A DNA stretch of 64,000 nt from Methylobacterium oxalidis (GTDB taxonomy: Bacteria > Pseudomonadota > Alphaproteobacteria > Rhizobiales > Beijerinckiaceae), in NCBI RefSeq assembly GCF_007992195.1, contig NZ_BJZU01000005.1:1-64000 (forward strand), in the 5' to 3' direction. The notes beneath the pieces are model-generated. The model worked only from the letters and a program-made list of their open reading frames with translations. It had not been told where the DNA came from and did no database searches. The translations under genes and the position numbers were made by a program. Below, one piece after another: positions 46,024-55,239 of the stretch (positions within the stretch are counted from its first letter, which is position 1; each line of letters begins with the position of its first letter).

Positions 46024-46231
46024 GGATGCTGCGTCCGCCAACGTTCCGGAGCCGCGAACGACCCGGAACACCCGATAACCCGCCTCGCAGCTGCAAAGAC
46101 GGAAGTTGCCGCAAGGTTCCGTACGCCCTCGACGCAGGTGAGCCGGCGGGAACACCGGATCAGGCGGCGCGTTCGACGGCCGAGGTTCCGCAGCGCGGCA
46201 AACGTCCCGCTACCTCTGAGGAGCTTTCGCC

Positions 46232-46909
46232 ATGACAGCCGGCACCCCGATCGACCCTCCCCGTCCGGCCGGCCCGCCACCGCAGGCGGCCACCGGAATT
46301 CCGGGCCTGCCGCTCGACGGCATCGCCCGGCTCGATGCGATGAGCACGGTCCTGGCCCGCAACTGGTGGCTGGTGGCTCTGCGCGGCCTCTGCGCGATCC
46401 TGTTCGGCGTGATCTGCCTCGTGGCGCCGCTCCCCACGATCCTCACCTTCGTGATCTTCTTCGCGGCCTACATGCTGGTGGACGGCGTGGTCGGCATCGT
46501 CTCCGCGGTGCGGGCGGCGCAGCGGCACGAGCGCTGGGGCATGCTGCTGCTTGGGGGGCTCCTCGACATCGTCGTCGGCGTCGTCGCCTTCCTGATGCCG
46601 GCGGCCGCTGTCTGGGCCTTCATCTACCTCGTCGCGCTCTGGGCGCTGATCGCCGGCGGCCTGATGGTGGCGGCCGCGTTCAAGCTCCACCTGAACTACG
46701 GGCGCTGGTGGCTCGTCCTCGGCGGCGCGATCTCGATCCTGTTCGGCATCGCCCTCCTCATCAACCCGGGCATGTCGGCGGTGGTGCTGACGTGGTGGAT
46801 GGGCGGCTACGCGGTCGCCTTCGGCATCATGCTCCTGATCCTCGCCTTCCGCCTGCGCGGCCGGCACGAGGAGGCGGGCCGGCCGATGCCGGCGCCGCGA
46901 GTGGGCTGA
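46232..46909 (+). CDS. HdeD family membrane protein
   Basis: A 225-residue DUF308/HdeD-type inner-membrane protein with six hydrophobic segments in three pairs. Typical blocks are NWWLVALRGLCAILFGVICL, FFAAYMLVDGVVGIVSAVRA and LLLGGLLDIVVGVVAFLMP. E. coli HdeD contributes to acid resistance at high cell density; the molecular activity of the family is unknown. It stands alone, divergent from the efflux pair. Confidence 0.88.
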   Translation: MTAGTPIDPPRPAGPPPQAATGIPGLPLDGIARLDAMSTVLARNWWLVALRGLCAILFGVICLVAPLPTILTFVIFFAAYMLVDGVVGIVSAVRAAQRHERWGMLLLGGLLDIVVGVVAFLMPAAAVWAFIYLVALWALIAGGLMVAAAFKLHLNYGRWWLVLGGAISILFGIALLINPGMSAVVLTWWMGGYAVAFGIMLLILAFRLRGRHEEAGRPMPAPRVG

Positions 46910-47001
46910 AAAGGGGCTCTTGCGCCTCTCGGCGCGACCGAGCAGCGTGCTAGGCTGATCGGCGGCCGCGGACGGACGCCGATTCTGACCGGAGACGAAA
47001 C

Positions 47002-47286
47002 GTGGACGTCAAGGAAGCCGTCGCGAAAGCCAGGGAATACCTGTCCCTGGTCTTCTCGGACGAGCCGATCTCCGAGATCAGGCTGGAGGAGGTCGAATTC
47101 GACAGGGTCGACGAGGCCTGGCTCATCACCTTCGGCCTCGTGCGCCCGAACGTGGCGGGGAAGGTGGGCCAGATCGCGGCCCTCACGGCCGGCGCGCCCT
47201 ACAAGCGCAGCTACAAGATCGTCCGGGTGCCGAATTCCGGTGACGGTGTGCCCTCGATCAAGATCCGCGAATTTGCCGAGGAATGA
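47002..47286 (+). CDS. small protein paired with a PIN-domain gene
   Basis: A 94-residue acidic protein starting at GTG 47002, with GGAG seven bases upstream. It has no membrane or signal segment and no recognised DNA-binding motif. Two beta-rich parts (EIRLEEVEFDRVDEAWLITF and YKIVRVPNSGDGVPSIKIRE) flank a small GKVGQIAALTAGAPY segment. The first part vaguely resembles a PepSY-like fold. Its stop overlaps the ATG of the PIN-domain gene (ATGA), so the two are translationally coupled, as toxin-antitoxin pairs are. An antitoxin or immunity role is inferred from context only. Confidence 0.7.
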   Translation: MDVKEAVAKAREYLSLVFSDEPISEIRLEEVEFDRVDEAWLITFGLVRPNVAGKVGQIAALTAGAPYKRSYKIVRVPNSGDGVPSIKIREFAEE

Positions 47287-47750
47287 GCCCGCGCATCATC
47301 CTCGACACCCAGCTCATCGTCCTGCTGGCGGTCGGCGTGACCTCGGCCGACATCATCCCCAAGCACAAAAATCTCACCGAGTTCACCTGCGAGGACTTCG
47401 AACTGCTCCTCCTGCTGCTCGGCCCCGATCCTGACCTCCTGCTCCTGCCCAACACCGTCTCCGAGGCCGCGAACCTCCTGCGGCACCATCGCGAGCCCGA
47501 ACGAGGCCGCATCATGGAGAAGTTCCGCGAGATCGTTGGCCGGAACCCGGAACGCTACATCCACAGCCGGCTGGTGACGCAACAGCCGGAATACCTTCGG
47601 CTCGGCGTGACAGATGCGGCGATCCTCGGGATCTTCTCGCCGGGCGAGGAGATCCTGACAGCCGACGCCGCCCTCTACATCGCGGCGATGCGGCGCGGTC
47701 TCAGCGCGACGAATTTCCATCACAAGCGCGAGGAGTTCGGCATCGTCTGA
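47283..47750 (+). CDS. PIN-like nuclease-fold protein (candidate toxin)
   Basis: A 155-residue protein with a PIN-like spacing of acidic residues: ILDTQLIVLLAVG (Asp near the start), NTVSEAANLLRHH (Glu), LGVTDAAILGIF (Asp) and ILTADAALYIAAMRRG (Asp). VapC-type PIN proteins cleave RNA with such a metal site. It is longer than most VapC toxins (about 130), with an inserted Leu/Asp-rich helix (ELLLLLLGPDPDLLLL). The upstream 94-residue gene overlaps its start. Its codon use is less GC-extreme than its neighbours, which hints at horizontal transfer. Confidence 0.72.
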   Translation: MSPRIILDTQLIVLLAVGVTSADIIPKHKNLTEFTCEDFELLLLLLGPDPDLLLLPNTVSEAANLLRHHREPERGRIMEKFREIVGRNPERYIHSRLVTQQPEYLRLGVTDAAILGIFSPGEEILTADAALYIAAMRRGLSATNFHHKREEFGIV

Positions 47751-47858
47751 GATGCCGCGGTCTCGCCGCCGCCGGGACAGGCGTTCGCGCGTAGCCTCGG
47801 GCGAAGGATCCGGTCTACAAGGTCGCCGCGGCCCTGGTCTGGCCGCTTCCGGAGCACG

Positions 47859-50315
47859 ATGGGCCCGACGGATCACGATCGCGCGCGGGGCGGAGAGGCC
47901 CCCCCTGACACCCGCGCCGCCGCCCGCGAGGCCGCCGCGGCGGCGCGCGTCCTCGGGCGCCAGCTCGGCATCCTGGCGGCGGGCGCGGCCCGCGGCGCCG
48001 GGGCGCGGACCCGGGCCGCTGCGGCCGGCACTGGCCCGCTCCTGCGCGGCCTGTCGGCGCGCCTGCGCCGCCCGGGGCCCGGCCGCGCCGTCCCCCCGGA
48101 CGCCGGGGACGCGGCCGCGCCGGTCCAAGCCCGCGGCTGGCGGGCAAGGCTCGCGCGCCGGCCGGTCCTCGCGGCGGCGGCGCTCCTCGTCGCCCTGCCG
48201 CTCGTCGGCCTCCTGTTCCTCGTCGTCACGAGCTTCCTCACCCTGCCCCCGCTCGGCGGCGCGGCCCTCGACCCGGGCCAGCGGGCGCTCACCGTCGAGG
48301 CCGACGACGGGCGCGTCTTCGCGACCCGCGGGGCCTTCCGCGGGCAGAAGCTGACCGCCGCCGACCTCCCGCCCCACCTCGCCCAGGCGATCATCGCCAT
48401 CGAGGACCGGCGCTTCTACGGCCACTGGGGCGTCGACCTGCGCGGCCTCCTGCGGGCGGCCTGGCGCAACGCGCTCGGCGGCGGCGTGCGCGAGGGCGGC
48501 TCGACCATCACGCAGCAATACGTCCGTCTGACCTCGCTCAACCAGGAGAAGACGCTGCGCCGCAAGATCCAGGAGGCGTTCCTGGCTCTGCGCGTCGAGA
48601 GCGAGATGTCGAAGGACGAGATCCTGCTCGGCTATCTCAACACCGCCTATTTCGGGGCCGGCGCCTACGGCATCGACGCGGCGGCGCGGCGCTATTTCGG
48701 CAAGCCCGCCAAGGCGCTCACCCTGCCCGAGGCGGCGATGCTGGCCGGCCTCGTGCGGGCGCCCTCGCAGCTCGCGCCCACCCGCAATTTCGGCGGCGCC
48801 AAGGAGCGGGCGGACGTGGTGCTCCAGACCATGGTCGAGACCGGCGCCATCACCGCCGAGGCGGCCGACAAGGCGCGCGCCCAGACGATCACGCTGCGCA
48901 CGCCCCCCGAGACGCCGCCCGGCACCAACTACTTCCTCGACATGGTGGCGGGCGACGTGAAGCGCCTCGCCGACACGCCGGGCGACGTGACCGTGCGCAC
49001 CACCCTCAACCTCGACCTGCAGAGCCTCGCCGAGGGCGTCGTGGCCCGCCGCCTCGACGCGGAGGGTGCGAAGAAGAAGGCCGGCCAGGCGGCTCTGGTG
49101 GCCCTCTCGAAGGACGGGGCGATCCTCGCCATGGTCGGCGGCCGCGACTACGAGGACAGCCAGTTCAACCGCGCCACCCAGGCGAAGCGCCAGGCGGGCT
49201 CGCTGTTCAAGCTGTTCGTCTATCTCACCGCCTACGAGAAGGGCTTCTCGCCCGAGAGCGTCCTCGTCGACCGCCCGGTGCAGATCGGCGACTGGGAGCC
49301 GCAGAACGCCAACAACCGCTTCCGCGGCGCGGTGCCGCTCTCGACCGCCTTCGCCCTCTCGATCAACACGATCGCGGCGCAGCTCGCCGACGAGGTCGGC
49401 GTGCCGGCGGTGATCGACACGGCCCGCCGCCTCGGCGTCGCCTCGGACCTGCCGAACGTGCCGAGCCTCGCCCTCGGCTCGGCGGAGGTGACGCTCCTGG
49501 AGATGACCCGCGCCTACGCGGGCGTGCTCGCCGACCGGATGCCGCTCGAGGCCTACGGCGTCCACGCGATCCGCGGGGGCGCGCCGCAGCCGCTCTACGT
49601 CCACCCCGACCCGAAGGCCGCGCCGGGCCTGCCCCGCGACACCCGCGCGATGATGCTCGACTCGCTCCAGGCGGTCGTGGACGGGGGCACCGGCAAGGCG
49701 GCCCGCGTCGCGGGGATGCCGGTCGGCGGCAAGACCGGCACGACGCAGGAGTACCGCGACGCGTGGTTCGTCGGGGTCACGCCCGACATGGTCGTCGGCG
49801 TCTGGGTCGGCAACGACGACAACGCCGCGATGAACCGGGTCAGCGGCGGCGACATGCCGGCCGCGATCTTCCGCGACTTCGTGCAGCGCGCCTCCGCGCA
49901 GATGGCCAAGGGCCGCGCCAAGCGGCCCTCCGCGGCGCGGGCAGAGCCCGCCCCCGCGGCCCCCGCTCCGGCCGCGCCGGGAGCGGAACTGCGCGGCGTG
50001 CCGGAAGTGATCGACACCGGCACCCTCGCCTTCCGGGGCCGCGTGGTGCGCCTCCTCGGCGTCGAGGGCGAGGGCGGGGCGCTGGCCCGCCAGCTCGCCC
50101 GCTACCTGCGCCGGCGGGAGGTGATCTGCACGCCCGGCTCCGAGGCGCCGGCCGGCTCCGCCGCCCTCCGTTGCCGGATCGACGGGGACGACCTCGCGTC
50201 CCTGATCCTGGCGGCCGGCGGCGCCCGCGCCAGCGAGGACGCGCCGGCGGACCTCCTCTCCGCCGAGGAGCAGGCCCGCTCGGAGCGGGCCGGCCTCTGG
50301 CGGCGCGAGCGCTGA
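47859..50315 (+). CDS. class A penicillin-binding protein with C-terminal SNase-like domain
   Basis: An 818-residue bifunctional peptidoglycan synthase. A 100-residue Arg/Ala-rich cytoplasmic tail and one membrane segment (about 102-126) precede the GT51 glycosyltransferase. That domain has IEDRRFYGHWGVD (Glu182) and EGGSTITQQYVRL. The transpeptidase has the SxxK motif QAGSLFK (Ser448, Lys451), SIN and KTGTTQEYRD (Lys625). After an Ala/Pro linker, residues about 717-818 resemble a staphylococcal-nuclease fold: DTGTLAFRGRVVRLLGVEG, RCRIDGDDLASLIL and RSERAGLW. Its DGD and Arg/Glu catalytic set is not intact, so it is likely a binding domain. Confidence 0.9.
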   Translation: MGPTDHDRARGGEAPPDTRAAAREAAAAARVLGRQLGILAAGAARGAGARTRAAAAGTGPLLRGLSARLRRPGPGRAVPPDAGDAAAPVQARGWRARLARRPVLAAAALLVALPLVGLLFLVVTSFLTLPPLGGAALDPGQRALTVEADDGRVFATRGAFRGQKLTAADLPPHLAQAIIAIEDRRFYGHWGVDLRGLLRAAWRNALGGGVREGGSTITQQYVRLTSLNQEKTLRRKIQEAFLALRVESEMSKDEILLGYLNTAYFGAGAYGIDAAARRYFGKPAKALTLPEAAMLAGLVRAPSQLAPTRNFGGAKERADVVLQTMVETGAITAEAADKARAQTITLRTPPETPPGTNYFLDMVAGDVKRLADTPGDVTVRTTLNLDLQSLAEGVVARRLDAEGAKKKAGQAALVALSKDGAILAMVGGRDYEDSQFNRATQAKRQAGSLFKLFVYLTAYEKGFSPESVLVDRPVQIGDWEPQNANNRFRGAVPLSTAFALSINTIAAQLADEVGVPAVIDTARRLGVASDLPNVPSLALGSAEVTLLEMTRAYAGVLADRMPLEAYGVHAIRGGAPQPLYVHPDPKAAPGLPRDTRAMMLDSLQAVVDGGTGKAARVAGMPVGGKTGTTQEYRDAWFVGVTPDMVVGVWVGNDDNAAMNRVSGGDMPAAIFRDFVQRASAQMAKGRAKRPSAARAEPAPAAPAPAAPGAELRGVPEVIDTGTLAFRGRVVRLLGVEGEGGALARQLARYLRRREVICTPGSEAPAGSAALRCRIDGDDLASLILAAGGARASEDAPADLLSAEEQARSERAGLWRRER

Positions 50316-50324
50316 GCGCGAGGC

Positions 50325-52013
50325 TCAGGCCGCCCGGACCTCGCCGAGGAAGCGCCTGACCTCGGCGCCGAGGTGCTCGGCCTGGGCGCTGAGGCCGGAG
50401 GCCGAGGTCAGCACGCGGCCGGCCGCCGCCCCGGTCTCGCCCGCCGCGCCCGCCACGCGGCTCACCGTTCGGGTCACCTCGCCGGTGCCGCCGGCCGCCT
50501 GACCGACGTTGCGCACGATCTCCTGCGTGGCCGAGCCCTGCTCCTCCACCGCCGCCGCGATGGTGCCGGTCGCCCGGTTCATCTCGCCGACCCGGCCCGC
50601 GATCCCCCGGATCGCCGACACCGCCTGGCCGGTCGCGCCCTGGATCTCGCCGATCTGGCGGGAGATCTCCTCGGTGGCCTTGGCCGTCTGGGCGGCGAGT
50701 TCCTTCACCTCGGTCGCGACGACCGCGAAGCCGCGGCCGGCATCGCCCGCGCGGGCCGCCTCGATGGTGGCGTTGAGGGCGAGCAGGTTCGTCTGACCGG
50801 CGATCGTCGAGATCATCGCCACCACATCGCCGATCCGGGTCGCGCCGGCACTCAGCGCCTCGACGAGGTCGGCCGTGGTCGCGGCCTCCTCCGCGGCGGC
50901 GGCGGCGAGGCTCGCCGAGCCCTGCACCTGACGGCCGATCTCGTTGACCGACGAGCCGAGTTCCTCGGCCGCCGCGGCGACCATGGAGACGTTGGCCGAG
51001 GCCTGCTCGGCCGCCGCCGCCGCGCTGGCCGACTGCTCGGCGGTGGCGGCCGCATTGCCGCTCATGGCTTGGGCGGTGCCCTGGAGGTCGCCCGCCGCCG
51101 TCGAGACCGCCTCGACGATGCCGCCGATCGCCCGCTCGAAACCGTCCGCGAGGTCGCGCATCGCCGCCTTGCGCTGCGCCTCGGCGCCGGCGCGCGCGAG
51201 CGCCGTCTCCTCCTCCAGGGCCCGCGCCCGGATCAGTCCGTCCTTGAACACCTGCACCGCGTCGGCCATGGCGCCGACCTCGTCCCGGCGGCCGACGCCC
51301 GGCACCGCCGCGGCGAGGTCCCCGGCCGCGAGGCGGCCCATCGCGGCGTTCATGCCGCGGATCGGGCGGCTGATGCCGAGATGCAGCAGCACGAGCGAGC
51401 CGGCGGCGGCGGCGAGCATCACGACGATCCCGATCGCGGTGGCGAGCCGCGAGGAGGCGCCGGCCGCGGCGGCCGCCGCGTCGCGCACCCCGAGCAGGGA
51501 TTGCTCTTCCGCCATCGCCTGCCCGGCCGTGCTGCGAAGGGCGTCCATGGCCGCCTTGCCGCCGCCGGCGGCCTCCATCCGCCGCGCGTCCTCCCGGGTC
51601 TCGGGCGCGCGCATCAGGGCGATCTCGGGCTCGGCGATCGTCTCGCGCCAGCGCCGGCCCAGCGTCTCCATCTCCGCGATGCGGGCCTGCTGCCCCGCGT
51701 TGTCGATGGTGAGGCGGCGCGCCGTCGCGAGCGCCTCGGCGAAGGTGGTCGCTCCCTTCCGGTAGGGGGCGAGAAAGGCTTCGTCCCCGGCGATCAGGAA
51801 TCCGCGCAGCCCGGTCTCCTGGTCCACCATCGACTTGACGGCGTCGTCCACCGCTCGGATCACGGTGTGGGTGTGTGCGGTCCAGCGGGCGGTCTCCTCG
51901 ATCGACGAGAGGTTGCGCAGGGACACCGCGCAGATCGTGAGACCGACCAGGATCAGGCTGGCGAGCGTCGCCCCGATCTTGCTGGCTATGGACAGGTTGG
52001 CGAGCTTGGGCAT
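50325..52013 (-). CDS. methyl-accepting chemotaxis protein with CHASE3-like sensor
   Basis: A 562-residue chemoreceptor. The N-terminal membrane segment is at about 12-32. A periplasmic helical region resembles CHASE3 ([20 protein letters not shown], then [20 protein letters not shown]). A second membrane segment lies at about 192-214, then HAMP and the signalling domain with the tip [20 protein letters not shown]. The C-terminus [12 protein letters not shown] lacks a CheR-binding pentapeptide. The 226-bp upstream region is unusually AT-rich. Ligand unknown. Confidence 0.93.
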   Translation of the reverse strand: MPKLANLSIASKIGATLASLILVGLTICAVSLRNLSSIEETARWTAHTHTVIRAVDDAVKSMVDQETGLRGFLIAGDEAFLAPYRKGATTFAEALATARRLTIDNAGQQARIAEMETLGRRWRETIAEPEIALMRAPETREDARRMEAAGGGKAAMDALRSTAGQAMAEEQSLLGVRDAAAAAAGASSRLATAIGIVVMLAAAAGSLVLLHLGISRPIRGMNAAMGRLAAGDLAAAVPGVGRRDEVGAMADAVQVFKDGLIRARALEEETALARAGAEAQRKAAMRDLADGFERAIGGIVEAVSTAAGDLQGTAQAMSGNAAATAEQSASAAAAAEQASANVSMVAAAAEELGSSVNEIGRQVQGSASLAAAAAEEAATTADLVEALSAGATRIGDVVAMISTIAGQTNLLALNATIEAARAGDAGRGFAVVATEVKELAAQTAKATEEISRQIGEIQGATGQAVSAIRGIAGRVGEMNRATGTIAAAVEEQGSATQEIVRNVGQAAGGTGEVTRTVSRVAGAAGETGAAAGRVLTSASGLSAQAEHLGAEVRRFLGEVRAA

Positions 52014-52140
52014 CGGAGTTCCGCCTCATGCAAATGAGCCGCGGCGCGGGCCGCGACTCGACGAATCTGACGGAATCCTGATCTGAAGTGATCAAAGAGA
52101 GATTAATGCAGTCTAGATAGCCGGTTTTTGCTCAGTAATA

Positions 52141-52175
52141 TTACACAATACTCAGATATGGGCGATTTTTGTCAA
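52141..52175 (-). promoter_or_regulatory. candidate promoter for the CHASE3-type chemoreceptor
   Basis: On the minus strand an exact TTGACA (52170-52175) lies 17 bases from AGTATT (52147-52152), inside an AT-rich stretch 128-162 bp upstream of the chemoreceptor start. The -35 is strong and the -10 weak. Confidence 0.35.
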
Positions 52176-52239
52176 AAACCTGCTCGGCCAGCGGCCGGCG
52201 AAGGTCTTTCGCCTCGAGGTCGGCATCTTTGGGTTGCGC

Positions 52240-53733
52240 TCAGCGGAACGGCGGCTCGTCGAAGCTGCGGAGCTTGCGCGAGTGCAGGCCCTGGCGGTCG
52301 GCGCGGAGCGCGTCGAGGGCGGCGAGGCCGATCAAAAGGTGCTCAGCCACCGCGCGCTCGTAGAAGGCGTTGGCGGAGCCGGGCAGCTTGATCTCGCCGT
52401 GGAGCGGCTTGTCCGAGACGCAGAGCAGCGTGCCGTAAGGGACCCGCAGCCGGTATCCCTGGGCGGCGATGGTGCCGCTCTCCATGTCGACGCCGATGGC
52501 CCGCGACAGATTGATGCGCCGCCGCTCCTGCGAGAAGCGCAGTTCCCAGTTGCGGTCGTCATAGGTGACGACGGTGCCGGTGCGCAGGCGGCTCTTGAGC
52601 GCCTCGGCCTGCTCGCCGGTCACCTGGGCGGCCGCGGCCTGGAGCGCGAGCTGCACCTCGGCGAGGGCCGGCACCGGCACGTCCGTCGGCACCAGCTCGT
52701 CGAGGATGCGGTCGCGCCGAAGGTAGCCGTGGGCGAGGACGTAGTCGCCGATCCGCTGCGACTGGCGCAGGCCCCCACAATGGCCGACCATCAGCCAGCA
52801 ATGCGGGCGCAGCACCGCGAGATGGTCGGTGATGGTCTTCGCGTTCGAGGGGCCGACGCCGATGTTGACGAGGGTGGTCCCCTCCAGCGTTCCGTCCGGC
52901 CGGCGCGCCACGAGGTGGTAGGCGGGCATCTGGAAGCGGTGCCAGGGCGAGGCGGCGATCAGGGCCGCCGGGTCGGCGCCCGCCGCCTCGGCGCGGCCGA
53001 CCGCGATGCCGCCGGGCAGGATCATCTGCTCCAGCCCCGCCTCGCCCGCCGCGAGGCGCTCCAGGCCGTGACGCACGAAGCGGTCGACGTAGCGGTGGTA
53101 GTTGGTGAGCAGGATCCAGGGCTGGACGTGGCGCCAGTCGCAGCCCGTGTAGTGGACGAGCCGGCGCAGGGAGTAGTCGACCCGGATCGCGTCGAAGAGC
53201 GCGAGCGGGCGCGGCGCGCCGGGCGCCTGCTGCCAGGTCCCGTCCGCGATCTCGTCCCCGACGACGGAGAGAAGCGGCACGGGGAAGTAGGTGGCGAGCT
53301 CGGCCGGGCCGATCCCGCCGCGGGTCAGGTCGGCGCCGGGCTCCAGCACGTAGGGGTACGGGATCTCCTGCGCGCTGAGGCCGACCTCGAGGCTCACGCC
53401 GTAATCCGCCACCAGCGGCTCGAGCTGCGCCTCGAGATAGGACCGGAAATGGTCGGGCTGCGTCACGGTGGTGGCGTAGGTGCCGGGAACCTGAAGCTTC
53501 GCGGTCGCCCGGCTGATCCGCGGCACCGGCCCCCGAGGCAGGTAGGTGACGCGCAGTTCCGGGTAGCGGAAGCGCAGCCGCTCGGCGGCGTCCGGCGGCG
53601 GGCCGCCGTCGAGGAAGCGGTCGAGGGCCGCGCGCAGGGCGTCCGTCGCCCCGGCGTGCAGCGCCGCCAGCCGGTCGACCGCCGCGGCGGGGTCGGCCAC
53701 CGATTCCATCGGGCGCAACTCGTCGTCGATCAC
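52240..53733 (-). CDS. amn: AMP nucleosidase
   Basis: A 497-residue enzyme hydrolysing AMP to adenine and ribose-5-phosphate, regulating adenylate pools. The N-terminal Amn domain (about 1-170) includes ISRATAKLQVPGTYATTVTQ and EIPYPYVLEPGADLTRGGIG. The phosphorylase-like catalytic domain has VNIGVGPSNAKTITDHLAVL, MVGHCGGLRQSQRIGDYVLA and the ribose-binding AIGVDMESGTIAAQGYRLRV. CVSDKPLHGEIKLPGSANAF is characteristic of Amn. Length matches the family. It is a lone gene with its own promoter. Confidence 0.95.
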   Translation of the reverse strand: MIDDELRPMESVADPAAAVDRLAALHAGATDALRAALDRFLDGGPPPDAAERLRFRYPELRVTYLPRGPVPRISRATAKLQVPGTYATTVTQPDHFRSYLEAQLEPLVADYGVSLEVGLSAQEIPYPYVLEPGADLTRGGIGPAELATYFPVPLLSVVGDEIADGTWQQAPGAPRPLALFDAIRVDYSLRRLVHYTGCDWRHVQPWILLTNYHRYVDRFVRHGLERLAAGEAGLEQMILPGGIAVGRAEAAGADPAALIAASPWHRFQMPAYHLVARRPDGTLEGTTLVNIGVGPSNAKTITDHLAVLRPHCWLMVGHCGGLRQSQRIGDYVLAHGYLRRDRILDELVPTDVPVPALAEVQLALQAAAAQVTGEQAEALKSRLRTGTVVTYDDRNWELRFSQERRRINLSRAIGVDMESGTIAAQGYRLRVPYGTLLCVSDKPLHGEIKLPGSANAFYERAVAEHLLIGLAALDALRADRQGLHSRKLRSFDEPPFR

Positions 53734-53810
53734 GCAGCGGCCTCCGCGTCCGGCTTCGATAATCCCCTCCCGGCTCTACACCGCCCGGCGGCCCGACGCG
53801 ACGCCCCCGC

Positions 53811-53840
53811 GGGAGCCCCCACGGGAGCGCCCACGGGAGC
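53811..53840. repeat. 12-bp tandem repeat
   Basis: Two and a half copies of GGGAGCSCCCAC lie in the 210-bp gap between amn and trmO. I see nothing else in the gap. Confidence 0.5.
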
Positions 53841-53943
53841 GGAGGCTTGCGCGGCGGCCCGTCCTGCCCGAAACCGGGGTCCCGGCCACGCGACGTCGCG
53901 GCCGAGGGGCGGCCGAAGGGCGGCCAAGCGGCAGCGAAAGGGC

Positions 53944-54471
53944 ATGATGGACGGCGAGCGCGGCGCGGCGGAGGGCACGGAAGACGGGTTCGAGCGCCGA
54001 CCCGGCGAGGAGACCGTCACGCTCCCGGCTGCCTTCGACGCCGGCCTCTACTTCATCGGCCGCATCGGCACGCCCTGGACGCGGCGCGCGGACTGCCCGA
54101 AGAACGGCCGGCAGACGGAGGCCGTCTGCACGGTGCGGGTGGACCCGGCCTACGTGCCGGCCCTCCAGAACATCGAGGGCGCGACCCACCTGATCCTGCT
54201 CTACTGGATGGACCGGGCGGCGCGGAACCTCGTGCGCCAGCGGCCCCGCCACGCGGACGGCAGCCGAGGCACCTTCTCGCTGCGCTCGCCGGCCCGGCCG
54301 AACCCGGTCGCCCTCTCGGTGGTGGAGCTGATCCGGCGCGACGGCGACACCCTTCAGGTGCGCGGCCTCGACTGCCTCGACGGGACGCCGCTCCTCGACA
54401 TCAAGCCCTACTACGCGAGCACCGATTCGCGCCCGGAAGCCCGCGTGGAGCGGGCGGGAACCTCGGGCTGA
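53944..54471 (+). CDS. TrmO-like tRNA methyltransferase (TsaA/VirR family)
   Basis: A 175-residue protein of the TsaA/TrmO family, which uses SAM to N6-methylate t6A37 in tRNA-Thr. Recognisable blocks are LYFIGRIGTPWTRRADCPKN near the start, the LLYWMDRAARNLVRQRPRH loop and FSLRSPARPNPVALSVVELI. LLDIKPYYASTDSRPEARVE ends the beta-barrel domain. The first 30 residues are variable. E. coli TrmO is longer (about 235) with an extra domain; short forms like this one are common, and their exact target is less certain. ATG 53944 or the next ATG could start it. Confidence 0.85.
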   Translation: MMDGERGAAEGTEDGFERRPGEETVTLPAAFDAGLYFIGRIGTPWTRRADCPKNGRQTEAVCTVRVDPAYVPALQNIEGATHLILLYWMDRAARNLVRQRPRHADGSRGTFSLRSPARPNPVALSVVELIRRDGDTLQVRGLDCLDGTPLLDIKPYYASTDSRPEARVERAGTSG

Positions 54472-54552
54472 GGCGCCGGCGCCGATCCGGCTGCCGCATT
54501 TTGACACTTTTTGCGGGACGCGCGGCGTGTGCCCTGAAAGTCGCAGATTTAT

Positions 54553-54577
54553 GAACAAAATTTGCTCTAGTATGTTC
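54553..54577. promoter_or_regulatory. AT-rich dyad upstream of the MarR gene
   Basis: GAACA and TGTTC face each other across 15 bases in the only AT-rich stretch before the MarR-family gene, 56 bp upstream of its ATG. It is a candidate operator for autoregulation. Confidence 0.35.
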
Positions 54578-54633
54578 TGACCAAGGCGTGTCCGACGCAG
54601 CGGGCGTGCGGCCGCGAAGGGCGAGTTTCATCG

Positions 54634-55239
54634 ATGGGTCGAGCGACGAAAGTGGCGCGCGGGACCGAGGCCCGCGCGGCGAGGCCCGACGCGATCGACC
54701 CGGACGTGTACGTGCCGGCCCTGCTGACGACCCTCTCCAACAACCTGACCCGCAGCGCCTCGACCTTCTACCGGCGCAATTTCGGCATCGGCATCACCGA
54801 CTGGCGGATCATGTACCGCCTTGCCGGCGAGCCCTGGGTCACGGCCCACCACATCTGCAGCGCGGCCCAGCTCGACAAGGGCGTGGTCAGCCGCAGCCTG
54901 GCCTGGATGGAGAAGCGCGGCCTCGTGCTGGTGAAGGGCGACGAGACCGACGCCCGGCGCCGGCTGGTGGCCCTCTCGCCCGCCGGCCACGAGCTGCACG
55001 AGCGGATCACCGTGGTGGCTCTGGAGCGCGAGCGGAACTTCCTCGCCGCCCTGAGCCACGAGGAAACCGAGGCCGCGGTCCGCCTGCTGCGCAAGCTCAT
55101 CGGCAACCTGCGGGCCTTCCAGAAGCCGGTGGCGATCCCGCCCCCCAGGAGCGCGTCGCCGGAGAGCGCGACCGTGGTGCCGGAGGCCATCCCGGCCGCG
55201 GGCGCCGTCAGGCCGCGGGCGCGGGTGGCGGCCCCCTGA
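54634..55239 (+). CDS. MarR-family transcriptional regulator
   Basis: A 201-residue MarR-type dimeric repressor or activator. The N-terminal helix region contains LTTLSNNLTRSASTFYRRNF. The winged helix-turn-helix is ITDWRIMYRLAGEPWVTAHH, AAQLDKGVVSRSLAWMEKRG and the wing GDETDARRRLVALSPAGHEL. A C-terminal Pro/Ala-rich tail of about 35 residues is unusual in length. The last 32 bp overlap the 3' end of the convergent RND pump gene, so this tail is antisense to the pump C-terminus. Targets are unknown. Confidence 0.88.
   Translation: MGRATKVARGTEARAARPDAIDPDVYVPALLTTLSNNLTRSASTFYRRNFGIGITDWRIMYRLAGEPWVTAHHICSAAQLDKGVVSRSLAWMEKRGLVLVKGDETDARRRLVALSPAGHELHERITVVALERERNFLAALSHEETEAAVRLLRKLIGNLRAFQKPVAIPPPRSASPESATVVPEAIPAAGAVRPRARVAAP

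Noticed and set aside
53734..54020. A short minus-strand frame with repeated APVGAP units upstream of trmO
   Set aside because: It is the translation of a 12-bp DNA repeat and the antisense of the trmO start, with no ribosome binding site.
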